Positions 31,222 through 48,211 of a DNA stretch of 64,000 bases are shown here, in pieces. The position numbers and the translations under genes were made by a program. This stretch comes from Amorphochlora amoebiformis. Its lineage: Eukaryota; Cercozoa; Chlorarachniophyceae. The stretch covers positions 62,001 to 126,000 of the forward strand of contig BAAHQB010000346.1 of the NCBI GenBank assembly GCA_054601695.1. Reading direction: 5' to 3'. Each line of letters opens with the position of its first letter. Position 1 is the stretch's first letter. The notes below the pieces were generated by a model. The model had not been told where the DNA came from. It saw only the letters and a list, made by a program, of their open reading frames with translations, and did not search any database.

Positions 31222-31455
31222 GAATATGTATAAAACCACGTACATACATACAAAAATAAGTACATTAGCCCATAATCCCAGGATTTGGTTAGAAACAGCA
31301 GTACTTGGGGTCATCAGAGGGTTGTGTGTATTTGGGTTTGGATTTAGGTTAAGGTTAGAGTTAGAGTCACCCTGAGTTCCTGGGTGTCGTAAGTTTCTAA
31401 GACGTGGGCATAGTGCTGAGTGTAGCGTTAGCATATATTTCACTTCGGGCCACAT
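26912..31455 (-). CDS. Unrecognised protein, BRCT-like C-terminal stretch
   Basis: Proposed exons in transcript order: 31455-31371 (ATG), 30972-30935, 30037-29968, 29679-29633, 28806-28771, then 27593-27565 and 27084-26912 (TAA). The first five chain in phase: an Arg-rich stretch ([13 protein letters not shown]), then [29 protein letters not shown] and [12 protein letters not shown]. The last two chain with each other but need one more exon to join the first five. The tail (TDLVIFSDT, then [12 protein letters not shown]) resembles the THLVxxx...A..WGVPIV pattern of BRCT domains, a loose similarity only. An alternative end after 28771 is a small exon at 28253-28215 with a stop. The terminal exon has an unusually GC-rich, self-complementary sequence (26940-27012). 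Confidence 0.42.
28205..28725. repeat. Purine-rich (GA)n low-complexity tract
   Basis: Plus strand is almost entirely GAGA/GGAAGA for about 450 bp (28265-28715). The predicted proteins on either strand (Arg/Glu/Lys or Ser/Leu/Phe repeats) are low complexity. It lies in an intron of the minus-strand gene at 26912-31455. Similar but shorter GA or CT tracts occur at 1450-1700, 19200-19350, 19590-19725, 21765-21925, 39060-39165 and 54290-54620. Confidence 0.85.
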
Positions 31456-31502
31456 TTATGGTTAGGGTATGTTCGTGTACGATGTTTATAATATATATTT
31501 AT

Positions 31503-31557
<55 letters not shown>

Positions 31558-31754
31558 TGTATAATGTACATAAAGATGAATATATTATAAATATATACAT
31601 ATATTTATATTATATTTATATATATATATAAATATGTATATATATATACACACATATGTACATATATGTATACATATGTATGTATATATAATACATATAT
31701 ATATATATATATATATAAATATATATATAATACACATATATACAAATATATATT

Positions 31755-31809
<55 letters not shown>

Positions 31810-31901
31810 ATACATACAAATATATATATATATATACATATATTTATATATGTATACCTGTACATATAGATATATTGCATTCAGGTGTTAAATTATATAC
31901 A
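31456..31901. other. Intergenic TA microsatellite
   Basis: Upstream of the minus-strand start at 31455. Almost pure TA/TACA/TATG repeat from 31500 on; nothing else seen apart from a short GGTTAGGG at its left edge. Confidence 0.6.
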
Positions 31902-32195
31902 TCATACATCCGTACAGTAATCAGGTGATACCTGACAAGTACCTGACAAGTTGCCAGCACGCTTCAAATTCCAGGTCATCAGTATTTTTTCGCACGCCAG
32001 TCGAGGGGTAAGGGAAGGTGCGGAGGGAGGACAAAAAGAGGAAGATACAGAATTACATGAGTTTGTTTTGCATACTAACCTTTGCGTTATACATGTACAT
32101 ATGTGCAAATACGGATACTACTATGTTGATATGTGTATATATGTATATTCAGTATGGAGGATATCAACATATGCAACAATTATATAATAGATTTG

Positions 32196-32235
<40 letters not shown>

Positions 32236-32282
32236 TATAATATATATATACATGAATATTATATATATATATATATATAACG

Positions 32283-32321
<39 letters not shown>

Positions 32322-32426
32322 ATATATATATATATATATAAGTATATATATATTTATATATAATTCACATATTTAAACAGTATCTATATAAATTAAAAAT
32401 ATAAGAACTTACATATACATGCACAC

Positions 32427-32462
<36 letters not shown>

Positions 32463-32486
32463 AATATTTATAAATCCGTATCTGAG

Positions 32487-32532
<46 letters not shown>

Positions 32533-32580
32533 TTCATGCAGCGTGGACTGTGTGTACGTATATTTGCACATACATTATAT

Positions 32581-32613
<33 letters not shown>

Positions 32614-32705
32614 CATATTCATACATGCTTCCATACACACATAGACGAATATTACCAGTTTCTAGCACTAGTATCCTGGTCGGAAAACGTAGTCCTCAGT
32701 CGCAC
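31902..32705 (-). CDS. Possible 3' exons of a small unknown gene
   Basis: Three candidate exons agree in phase: 32705-32656 (acceptor after CCTACGTCAG, donor GTAATA), 31961-31943, and 31931-31902 ending TGA. The encoded pieces (VRLRTTFSDQDTSARN, VLATCQ, VSPDYCTDV) are short and unrecognised, and no 5' exon fits. A plus-strand reading of 31931-32008 is also open. Weak call. Confidence 0.2.
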
Positions 32706-33149
32706 CTGACGTAGGGTTAGGATAAATACTTAGCATCCGGCGTTCTCCTCATCCTCCCTTCCCCTTGCACGTGGTACCACAGAAAAATTGAACAGTTTTA
32801 ATTAGTTTATTTTTCAGATTAGGATAGCAAAGAACGGAATGAGCTGGGGTCTGTGTTTCTTATTATGATGAAGGTTAGGAGTAGACTTTTCTATTCGTGA
32901 CTTTTATTCGGGCAAAATGGGATGGGGTTGTTAAGGGGTAATCAGAATCGGTTAGGCTTGGGTAGATTAGACTGGATTCGGTTGAGATGATCGCTTGTTA
33001 TTGGGTGGTATGGAGAGTACTATATTCAAAAGGATTTTCAAACTTGATGTATTATGTATGAAACACATACATATACAAAAATATCTCTATATATTATATA
33101 TATAATATCTGTGTATATGTATGTTGTGATATAAGCATAAGAACATGCA

Positions 33150-33188
<39 letters not shown>

Positions 33189-33646
33189 CATATATATATA
33201 TATTATCTTTATGTACATATATATATATATATATATATAAATATATATATTGTATACATATATGATCTGTATCTACTTGTATTTTATAATAGTATATCTA
33301 TACATATATAAACATATATATACATATATGTATATATGTATATAATATATATATATATTATATATATACATATATATATATTTTTTATATGTATATATAT
33401 ATATATATATATAAAGTGTATATACATATGTATTCATATAAAATATGTAATTTAAATACATATATAGATATATTTATATATATAATATCTACATTTATGT
33501 ATTTTATTAAAGATTTACATATACATATACAATTTATATATATTTATAATTATATATAAATATAAATATATATATATATTTATATATATGTAGATTTTAT
33601 ACCTCCTTCAGAACCATATAAGACTTCCCATAGCCATGGCAGGATC
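32706..33646. other. Intergenic: unique AT-rich DNA, then TA microsatellite
   Basis: 32706-33060 is unique sequence with degenerate TTAGG-type bits (for example GTAGGGTTAGG at the left edge and GGTTAGGCTTGGG near 32950). From 33060 to 33600 it is TA-dominated. No gene seen. Confidence 0.5.
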
Positions 33647-34069
33647 TTATGCCCTCTATATCCTTTATATATAAAAAAAAGTTGTGTTTTATATTACATA
33701 GATAAATATAGATATACATATGCGCGCAAAAGATATAACCTGAACTATGTTGCAAACCCCATACTTGACCCTATCGAATGCGCTAGAACCATCGTATAGC
33801 CCTGATAGGTTACTTTTCTCATATATAAGACACGTGCGTATATATATCATGGATACGTATGTTTGTGTAGATATATAATTCTAATTTATCTATATATATA
33901 TATATATATATGCGTAGTTATACATGTATGTGAATAATACTTGTATAAATGTTCCAGTTTTCTTGTATATACAAATACATCTTCCTCTCTCTCTCTCTCC
34001 CTCTATCTCTCTCTCGAAACATATATGCATACACATACACATATATATATATATATATACATAAATATA

Positions 34070-34101
<32 letters not shown>

Positions 34102-35143
34102 TAAATATAGATATAATATATCTATATGTACATATATATACACATATATATGAACATATCCCTTTAATATGATCTGTGTCATACTATATATATATATATT
34201 ATATCGTATGAATATACAAGTAAATATGCAACCTTCGAATAGCCGTTTTTCCCATTTGGTTCGCTCTCTTAGCGATTGTAACCCGCCTTAAATATAGAAT
34301 ATATTTTTAAATCTACATATATACATATATATATATATATGCACATATAATATGTATATATGTATATATTTATAATATTATAAAGAAATACATATATATA
34401 TATATATATATACTATACATATGTAACAAACATAATATTCATATATCATCAGAAAGAAAGCTGAGTATCGGAATGTATTCCATGCTGGTAGGGTTAGGGT
34501 TAGGGTTTAGGTCAGGGTTAGGGTTAGGGCTGCGGTTAGGGTTAGAGTTAAAAATAGGGCCAGGATCAGGATTAGGGTTGGGGTCTGGGTCAGGGTTAGG
34601 GGACATGCTTGGGGTAAAGGTTAGGGTAAGGGATAGGAGTAGGGTTAGAGTTAGGTTAGGGCTAAGATTCGGGTTAGGTTAGGGTTAGGATTAAGGTTTG
34701 GGTTAAGATTAGGGTTTGGGTTAAGGTTAGGGTTAGGATGAGATTATTCAGCATGTCCTAGTACGACCATCTTAGTCCTCCACATTGTGGGGCTGGTCTG
34801 GGTTAGTGTTAGGGTTAAGGTTAGGGTTAGGGTTTAGGTTAGCGCTAGGATAGAGGACAGGCTTAGGGTTAGGTTAGGATCAGATTATTCAGCATATCTT
34901 AGTCCGAGGACCATTGACTCCTCCACAGTGTGGGGCTATAGGTTAGGATCAGATTATTCAGCATGTCTTAGTCCGAGGACCGTTGACTCGCTATAGGTTA
35001 GGGTAAGGCTTATGGTTATGGTTAGAGTTCGGGTTAGGAATAGGGTTAAGGTTAGGGTTAAGGCAGGCTTGGGGTAAGGGTTAGGCTGAGATTAGATTTA
35101 TGGTTATAGGGTTAAGGACATTTGTATACCGATGTTTATATAT

Positions 35144-35174
<31 letters not shown>

Positions 35175-35206
35175 GTATATATCTTTGTACATACACATAT
35201 GTATAT

Positions 35207-35249
<43 letters not shown>

Positions 35250-35362
35250 TATTTGTGTACTATACATATAGATGTATATATGTCTGCATTATATATATAC
35301 ATATATATATATACATATATATACATATATGCACACTATAAAACGCTCTGTACATGTGTATA

Positions 35363-35443
<81 letters not shown>

Positions 35444-36017
35444 CTATATATATATATATTGCTGTATTGGACACTATATATACACATATATACATACATA
35501 CATATATATGTATATGTAAGTATATATATAATATATATATATATATGCAAATGTACACATATATCTATATACACTATATATATATATATATATATATAAT
35601 ATATGTATATGTAAGTATGTATGTGTACATATGTGCATACTTGTTTATATGTACATACAAGCTACGACATATATACATTTCGCAACTATACAATCATATA
35701 TATTATATACATACATGTACGTCATGCATATATATAATATAGATGTATGTATAATATATATATATATATTCTACCCGAACTTCCAGTCTCGAATAGGTTC
35801 CGGTAATGCGTATCCTTTGGGGGGTAGAGATAGCGTTAGCCTTGGTGTTAGATTGACAGCTACTCTGAGTGATGGTTTAGATATGATCACCTTAAGTAGA
35901 AACCTTAGGGTTTGCGGTAGATCCACATGGATGATAATCTGGGCCTGTAATATGGAACTTAAATAACTTAGTTAACGTATTTATCCATGTATATATATAT
36001 ATATATACATATTGTCA

Positions 36018-36060
<43 letters not shown>

Positions 36061-36474
36061 AGTATATATACATGTATTATATAATATAAATATATTTTTT
36101 TATATGTACAAATATATATGTGATGATACATTACAAAATATATGTATATATATATATATATATAACTTATGTACATGCCTTATCGCGTATGAATTCCAGC
36201 ACCCTTTCCAACGTGCATCTGATTTTGGATGTAGCGTTTAAGATAGCTATAGTCTTTACTCTCTCTATTTTTCCTCTGCCTCTCTTTCCTCTCTCATCCT
36301 TTCCCTCTCTCATGTATATTTTCGTGGAATATGCAAAATTTTTACCATTAACATTATCATAATTATTTTCATTATTCGTGTGGGCTGTGTGCATATTCGT
36401 GTGTGTCTTGTAGACATGGGTGCATATGTATATTACAAAAACATTACATATATATATCTATATACATACATATG

Positions 36475-36507
<33 letters not shown>

Positions 36508-36741
36508 ATACAGTACACGTAATGATTTATATACACATAATGATAAATGCTATATGTATACAGTTTACAATTACAGGCTATCCAGGTTCTCTCTCACCCA
36601 GCGTTTCTCCAGACGAGCCACCTAGGGTTGGGTTTGCATTGTTACGGTTTCATACCGTATAATATCTGACTGTGGGCCGAAATAACGACAAGTTTACGTC
36701 CGCATATATGATCAACGTAATCATAAAAAACGTGTTGTATG

Positions 36742-36780
<39 letters not shown>

Positions 36781-37247
36781 ATATATATATATATATATAT
36801 ATACATAAGTATGTATGTACACATACACATAATATATATATATATATATATCTCATATATTGTAGCGAAAGTGATAGTACCGCAGGAATAGACAGCTTTT
36901 GAGATTCCGAAGCAACTAGGGTTAGTGAAGATTAGACAGGTGTTTAGAGAATAGAAACAACTCTAGTGGTAGTGAAAGCCGAAAATAAATGTGTGATTAT
37001 ATGAGTCCCTCACATAGCCACCCCTCAGACATATTTTGGTAGGGTAAGGTGGCGCCACCTTAGCTATAAAAATACAGGGTTAAGGTGGGACGCCAACTTA
37101 GCTAAAGGGTGAAGATTGGGTGCCACCTTAGGTACATGCATATTTTCATATGTATATATATGCGTAGGTGTATACATAAAGGGAGGTGGGGCACCACCAT
37201 TGCTATATATACATACATATATACACATATACACATATATATATATA

Positions 37248-37309
<62 letters not shown>

Positions 37310-37421
37310 GTAAAGGTGGGCTCCATCTTAGCTATAAGGTTAAGGTGGGGCGGGGGGCCACCTTAACCCTATACATAGAGCTATGGCGGCGCAGGGCGCC
37401 ACGTTCGCAAATATATATGTG

Positions 37422-37490
<69 letters not shown>

Positions 37491-37790
37491 GGGCGCCTTA
37501 GCTATATATATATATATAGGGTTAGGCGCCACCGTAGCTATATACACATATATATATATATATGTATATATATTATATATATATATATATTTTAATAATG
37601 AAATATACTTATATATATATGAAAATGTGTGTATCTGTATATATAAAAGTATACGGCAATATTGTACATTCACATGTCTGTATACATAATTTACAACAAT
37701 TTTTATACATCTAAATTATATATATTACATTTATGTGTGTATATATATTTATAATTATATATTTTCATACATATATATATATATTTATAT

Positions 37791-37824
<34 letters not shown>

Positions 37825-37872
37825 TGTATGTACATGTGAGTATATCTATATGTATACATTTATACATATATG

Positions 37873-37903
<31 letters not shown>

Positions 37904-38506
37904 TTATGTGTGTGTGTACCCACTTACCACGGCTGAGGGCAAGTCTCTGATGGTCCTTTAGCTGGTTTAAAGCACCTAGAGAATTTTGTATATGTATTTA
38001 TGTATATGTACTGTAATATGTATATATATACATATACATAAATAATGTAAAATATACATATATATATACATATTATATATATATATATATATATCTATAA
38101 AATATGAAGATTTCAAACCGAGTTCCAAAGGGTCACTAGCTAAGAATCTGCAGGCCTTTAGGGTTAAGAGCGTTAGATCAGAAACGGTCCGAATAAGGTG
38201 TTAGGGTTAGGATCAAATTGTTCAGCATGTCTTAGTTCGGGGACAGTTGACTCCTCCACATTGTGGGGCTATGGTGCTGTTTGGGATCGTGTTAGGGTTA
38301 GGGTTAGAGTCAGAGTGAAGTGAACTTACTCTTCAACGCCATGAACATTTGGGTAGTTTCATTCACTTGATTATATACATATATATATATATGTGTGTGT
38401 GTGTGTGTATGTATACTGTGCCTGTATTTTGTCGCCGTTACAGTACTGAAGAGCTACTCTGGCTTCCCTAATGAGTATATAATGAGCATGTGAATATTAT
38501 ACGTGT

Positions 38507-38556
<50 letters not shown>

Positions 38557-38812
38557 AAACATATATATATATATACTTGTATTGTATATATGTACATATG
38601 TATACATTCATGGATTTAATACGAATATGTAAATTTACGAGAATATGTGTTTATATTGGATATATATTCGCGCGTATAATATGTGTATCGATATTTCTAT
38701 ACATTGAGTATACCGAACAGTCGCTTTGGCTTCGATAGCGAGATCTACAACATCCTTCTCTCTCTCAAGGAAATCCTAATTTAACAAGTATATCTTTATC
38801 TCCTAGATATTA

Positions 38813-38843
<31 letters not shown>

Positions 38844-38904
38844 ACACATATATATATATATATGTATGTATATACATATATATTTATCTATTTACGTATC
38901 CTAG

Positions 38905-38938
<34 letters not shown>

Positions 38939-38947
38939 TGTATATGT

Positions 38948-39019
<72 letters not shown>

Positions 39020-39193
39020 GTATGTATGAATATAAACCTCATGGTACTTTTTTTGTTCTTTATTTGTGTCTCGCCCCACTTTCCGCTCTCCGGCAGTCAC
39101 TCCTCTCCCACCTTTCTTTCTTCCCTCTCAACAGCCCAACTCTCTCTCTCCCATCCCTTCTACACGCACACATGATATACACCATATATATAC

Positions 39194-39245
<52 letters not shown>

Positions 39246-39420
39246 GTGTATATACATGTATGCTTACACCATGATAATATTGATTTTCTATATATATATA
39301 TATATATATACATTATATAGTAAATAAATGCATATATATATATTATACATATATATAATATACATAGTGTATAAATTACACATATAATAGTATATAAATA
39401 TTATCTATATATATTTTATA

Positions 39421-39454
<34 letters not shown>

Positions 39455-39557
39455 CATTCATATATACACATACATAGATATAGATGTATATACACAACTA
39501 CTATTCAAATTGTATATATACACATACGATATATATATTTTTTTTCATACAATACAA

Positions 39558-39594
<37 letters not shown>

Positions 39595-39693
39595 TGTATG
39601 TGAAATATATATATTTAATATATATATATATGTATATATTAAATATGTATGTATATACATATATATATATATACATATATATATATTATATAG

Positions 39694-39756
<63 letters not shown>

Positions 39757-39842
39757 AATATATATATTTACATATGAACATATACAACAAACAGACCAAG
39801 GCTCGAGAGACATTCCCTTCCGCTGCCTAGGGTTACAGTCAT
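33647..39842 (-). CDS. Helical, probable coiled-coil protein of unknown function
   Basis: Fourteen candidate exons chain in one frame, 207 residues: 39842-39797 (ATG), 39126-39038, 38775-38714, 38467-38442, 38365-38330, 38139-38119, 37975-37928, 36621-36598, 36246-36175, 35944-35904, 35814-35781, 34286-34233, 33801-33740, 33655-33647 (TAA). The middle is rich in Leu, Ala, Glu, Lys and Arg with heptad-like spacing: [42 protein letters not shown], then [13 protein letters not shown] and [19 protein letters not shown]. No family recognised. Several donors are strong (GTAAGT at 38329 and 37927, GTGAGA at 36597). The first two exons and the 9-nt last exon are the weakest; exons as short as 21-26 nt need RNA evidence. 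Confidence 0.52.
34483..35115. repeat. Degenerate telomere-type (TTAGGG) tract with embedded 60-bp repeats
   Basis: About 600 bp of imperfect GGTTAGGGTTAGGG-like sequence. Three copies of a separate roughly 60-bp unit are embedded (34734-34793, 34875-34940, 34943-34996), containing GATTATTCAGCATGTCTTAG, GTCCGAGGACC and CTCCACATTGTGGGGCTAT. It lies in an intron of the coiled-coil gene. The apparent protein of 34473-34682 (Leu/Gly/Arg repeats) is only this repeat translated. Confidence 0.9.
37030..37545. repeat. GC-rich palindromic AAGGTGGCGCCACCTT repeat cluster
   Basis: At least five copies of AAGGTGG(G)(C/A)GCCACCTTAGCTAT or reverse variants interrupt TA microsatellite, including a perfect 16-bp palindrome at 37046-37061. 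Same family as 17731-17826. Intronic in the coiled-coil gene model. Confidence 0.85.
38160..38320. repeat. Telomere-type tract with one copy of the 60-bp repeat
   Basis: TTAGGGTTAAG and GTTAGGGTTAGGGTTAGAG flank a copy of the dispersed unit at about 38209-38273 (TTCAGCATGTCTTAG, CTCCTCCACATTGTGGGGC). The pairing of unit and telomeric tract is the same as at 34.7-35.0 kb. Confidence 0.85.
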
Positions 39843-40060
39843 AAGGTTGGGTGAAATGATCAGGCTTCGTTGGAAATATATTCTGTCTTCGCAAGCTTTT
39901 TGTCTGGAATTGTTAGGCAATCTAATAGGTATGAAGTCAGAGTCCGTTGAAATTAGAGCTAGGGTAGAAACCTGTAAGGCTATGACTGCTTTCTCTTTGC
40001 AGCACCCAGAGACAACCATGACGGCCTTGATAGGGTGAGATTTAGGGCCAAGAATGGGAT

Positions 40061-44192
<4,132 letters not shown>

Positions 44193-44369
44193 AAACGATA
44201 CCTTTTTCTTTTCCCTTTTGTCCTCTTTTTCTTCCCTGAGGTTGAGAAGGTGAGCACTCTGTACACTTTCACTCCCATAGAGGGTTGGAATTGCACCGTG
44301 TTTTGACTTCTGGAGGGACAGCTTTTCCTGCGAGGATGTACCTTACATGTTGTGAGTCAGGGTGAGTGT

Positions 44370-45165
44370 TTAACCTAGCAATAGACCCAAGCTGCAGGTA
44401 CGCCCAATCATTCAACCGCACGCGAATGTAGGAAATTGATGCAGGTTAGAGGTTGAAATTGGTGGTACCCGACACAGTTTTCGGTACTAGGTCCGCAGGC
44501 TGCGATTGCCTCGATAGACACATCTCTGGAGAAGCCTATATTTGGAAAGAGTCCGGATACTAAGGGATTGCCGTTCAAGCTCGGGTGTTGACGGTTAGTT
44601 GAGTTAAGATGTGTGCTTCTCGATACCCATCGATTTGAGGCTTAAAATGGTCTTCTCGACCATCTTGCACTCCTCCGGCACCTGTACAAAAGGAAAAATA
44701 CTTGCTTGTCTATTTACACTTTGATGTATTTAATGAATATGTGTATACCAAGGATACTTTGTGGGCCATCGATCGTACGGCCTCTCGCACGCGCTCCCTG
44801 TCCCCGGCCGTAATCCCCAATTCTTCAAACTACACAACCACTCAGATTTTAAGCCTGGTGTCGAGTTTGTGGGATATAAAAGACCAACAAGCGCAGTTGC
44901 TCAGTTGTTTAAGAGAATAGTAGGGTAGAAATTCAGAGTATTTTGGCACCTTGGCGTTCGAGCCACCTGACAGCTCTTCTATATCCTCCGCGTTGATGTT
45001 ATCGCACCCGTGTAGTGCCTCAAACGGCTGAAATGGAGCGTATATCTTAAATTCGAAAGCGCATTGGCAAGAAAATGGATCTATCTATTTACTAACCTTG
45101 AGGTCGATCACACCTATACTGCGAAGCCAAACACAGAGAGCAATGCTGGAGATGGGGGAAGCCAT
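44370..45165 (-). CDS. SAM-like plus UBA-like domain protein
   Basis: Predicted small adaptor of 123 residues. Six phase-consistent exons: 45165-45097 (ATG), 45027-44950, 44829-44749, 44681-44627, 44535-44469, 44391-44370 (TAA). Residues about 5-75 read like a SAM domain: VWLRSIGVIDL, then NAEDIEELSG, then FEELGITAGDRERVREAVRS (family ELGI...G.R.ki..ai). Residues about 82-122 read like a UBA domain: LKSMGFSRDVSIEAIAACG (family L.xMGFxxxxAxxAL), ending in the hydrophobic LGLLLG. SAM recognises protein or RNA partners and UBA binds ubiquitin; the combination suggests a ubiquitin-linked adaptor, which is inference. The gene is divergent from the chitinase (143 bp) and 177 bp upstream of the FHA gene on the same strand. 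Confidence 0.72.
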
Positions 45166-45308
45166 GACAACGCTAAATAGGGCACTAAGCCCGGTTTTTA
45201 TCTTGGATCCCGGGGTTTCCACTGATATGCCGCAAAGGTAAAAAAGATAGTTTCTTCACTAATAATTTCTCGGTGTCACTGGCGCCATTGGTACTCGGGA
45301 CGAAAGCG
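45166..45308. promoter_or_regulatory. Short bidirectional promoter region
   Basis: Only 143 bp separate the minus-strand start of the SAM-UBA gene and the plus-strand ATG of the chitinase, so both promoters and 5' leaders must fit here. It is GC-balanced with no TA microsatellite. The plus frame stays open from GTG at 45273, but the first ATG followed by a hydrophobic segment is at 45309. Confidence 0.5.
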
Positions 45309-46475
45309 ATGAGGGGTTATAATCTACAGTTCTGCTGTCTTTCCCTTTGCATCGTGATCTCGAGAGGCCTCGTCATTAATGGGAAATCCTTTACGTTGGG
45401 TTTGAAGCCCAAGGAGAGCCCCAGAACGCTTCCGAAAAAACTTATAGTTGGATACGCGAATTGGTGTCAGTGTGACCGCAAGATCGTGGACGCTGTTCAA
45501 GATGGCGTCAACGTCGTGATCTGGTATACATCCCGAGTCGATGGGGATGCATTCTACCGTACCTCACTGGAGTTTCGCTCAGGTTCAACACCAATCTCAA
45601 GACTCAGAATGGGAAGGCTAAGATCGAATGTTGCACGGACCTGAAGTGTGTTGCCCAGGTTCGGTGATTCCCCTCCACTTGAATATTGAGCTTAAGATAG
45701 GTGTTAAATTCAGGTTGCGAGGGAGCTTGAGGACAAGAAGCTGGATGTCATCCACCTAATGTCAATCGGCGGGTGGAACTCTCCTCACCCCGACCCGACG
45801 TTAAACGGGAAAACATGGTTTCAAGGTTCTCGATAGCGTATAGCAACCCAGAATTTCACATACTCGTTCTTATCTCACTTCTGCAACCCCATATTAGAAT
45901 GGCACAAGTGGAACAAGGAGGTGGTCGCCAACGAGAGCCTGGGGTTCAGAGGGTTCGACGGATTGGATTGGGATCTCGAGGGCAACGACGACCATGACAG
46001 CCCGTACAACACCATGACCCAGGAGACCCTGGAAATTATGGCAGTAATGTCTGTGGAGGCCAAGAAGTAATTTAAATACATATATTACGTGTAAATGTAC
46101 TGTATAATATTATATTATTCTAGTGTTTTCATACAGGAAATATATACAAATATATATATATATATAATATATATATATATATACATGTATAATATATATA
46201 TATACATATATATATAAATACATTTTATATATATATATATATATAAATATATGTATATAATATATTATATTATATGTGAGTGCATAAAGATATATACTTA
46301 ATATGTATATATATATATATATTAATTCCATACAATTTATATAAATAAATAATAAACATATATATATATATATATTTACATATATAGTGTATATATATAT
46401 GTATATTATGCATTATATATGTATATATATATATATATATATATGCATTATATGTAAATAAATATTTATAAATAT

Positions 46476-46521
<46 letters not shown>

Positions 46522-46643
46522 ATTTTATATATAATATATATATATATATATGCATTATATATGCATATATATTTATACATAGATGCAATATGTATACATT
46601 TAGTGTACATGTGTGTATGAAAGTACATGTACTACATATATAT

Positions 46644-46694
<51 letters not shown>

Positions 46695-46761
46695 AAAATA
46701 TATTACATATATATACATATATATATTTACAAATATATATATATATAAATATATATATAGT

Positions 46762-46792
<31 letters not shown>

Positions 46793-46795
46793 GAT

Positions 46796-46832
<37 letters not shown>

Positions 46833-46901
46833 TTACATGACGTTTACTCACATAAACAAAATGATGTATCCATAATAAATGCATGTGTGTGTATACATGT
46901 A

Positions 46902-46947
<46 letters not shown>

Positions 46948-47490
46948 TATAATATATATATGTATATATATATATATATATATATCCTAACCCTAACCCT
47001 AACCCTAACCCTAATATTTATATTATATATATACACAAATGCTCTCATGTGTCAAAAAACACCAATGTACATATTTTCATGCTCTCATGATTCCAGCACA
47101 ATTTTTACATACCCGGCCACTTTTTTACTCCCACACGTTGTAAGACCCAATGCACCTTTTACGCGCACATAGTCTCACAGGTCTTGAACACAAATAACAT
47201 ATTAGCGCGTAACATCGGTATGCATACACACACCACACACACTAACAAGTGTAGGCACCATTGCACACACATATAGCACGGCTAATGTGTATGTTCCTAA
47301 GAGTCGTACACCAATGTATATGTGTACTCGACACCATATGTTGAATATTAATGTACTCAATCACGCATGTCCTTATGGCTCCCTAACCTCATCCCCAATC
47401 CAAACTGGTATACATTTTTTAAAATACTCATATAGGAGAGAATAATGTACATTATATTATATTATATATATATATTATATATATATATAT

Positions 47491-47523
<33 letters not shown>

Positions 47524-48211
47524 GTAAATGTATATATAATATGTATATGCACACATATATATATATATATATATAAATATACATATATAAAAATATAAAT
47601 TTAAATATATATAGATATTATACATATTTGTACGTGATTTATGCAGGCATGGATACATGGTTGGAATGGCTCCCGCTCAAAGCTATCTCAATTGTGACAC
47701 TTCCGAGTTCAGCCTCAGCCTAACTAACGGGCCGGCGGAGAAGTGGCACCAGGATTTCATGTACCACGGGCGAAACGTCTACGCCTATCTCCTTGCTAGA
47801 TGTGGGGTGGAAACCTTCGACTTCGTCACGCTTCAACTCTACGAGGGCTGGTCCTCCGCGAACTATCACCTCAGCCAGAAGAAAGAGGTGCCTTCAAACT
47901 ACCTTCGCAAGCTCATCCGAGATATGAACAAGGGCTGGGACGTGAACTTCCCTGGGTTGGGCACTAAAAGGATCTCGGTGCCTCCAGAAAGACTCGTCAT
48001 CGGCCTCGCCAACGGCTGGGCCAATAGCGACAATGACAAGGGCAAGTTCGTCTTTATCGAGCCAGAGAGTGTCGAGCAAGTGTTCACCGAGTGCGATAAA
48101 TCGGCACCCAGGCCCAGAGGATTTGGGTATTGGACCATCGGCGAGGAGGGCACAAACGGAGTTTATCTCGCGAGATCTCTCAATAAGTTTATGAAGATCA
48201 GACAGTGTTAA
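45309..48211 (+). CDS. Secreted GH18 chitinase
   Basis: Endo-type chitin hydrolase of glycoside hydrolase family 18. Five exons: 45309-45523, 45583-45658, 45714-45825, 45898-46066, 47647-48211 (TAA); 378 residues. Residues 1-25 form a hydrophobic signal-like segment ([14 protein letters not shown]). The fold starts at [20 protein letters not shown] is the SxGG strand; the catalytic motif DxxDxDxE is DGLDWDLE at residues about 155-162, so the proton donor is Glu162. Later landmarks are [23 protein letters not shown] and the conserved Trp strand GFGYWTIG. Introns 1-3 are 55-72 bp; intron 4 is 1.58 kb of TA repeat carrying a perfect telomeric array. A signal peptide implies secretion or the vacuole, suited to chitin digestion or wall turnover. 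No chitin-binding module is seen. Confidence 0.95.
46986..47014. repeat. Perfect interstitial telomeric array
   Basis: CCTAA followed by four perfect CCCTAA units, inside intron 4 of the chitinase gene. Unlike the other tracts in the window it shows no divergence. Confidence 0.95.

Noticed and set aside
34473-34682. Leu/Gly/Arg-rich ORF
   Set aside because: It is degenerate TTAGGG repeat read in one frame.
35631-35966. Plus-strand ORF of 111 codons ending at 35966
   Set aside because: The minus strand of the same island gives two exons in phase with a 14-exon chain; the plus reading has no further exons.
47894-48153. Minus-strand ORFs
   Set aside because: They are antisense shadows of the last chitinase exon, whose plus frame carries family motifs.
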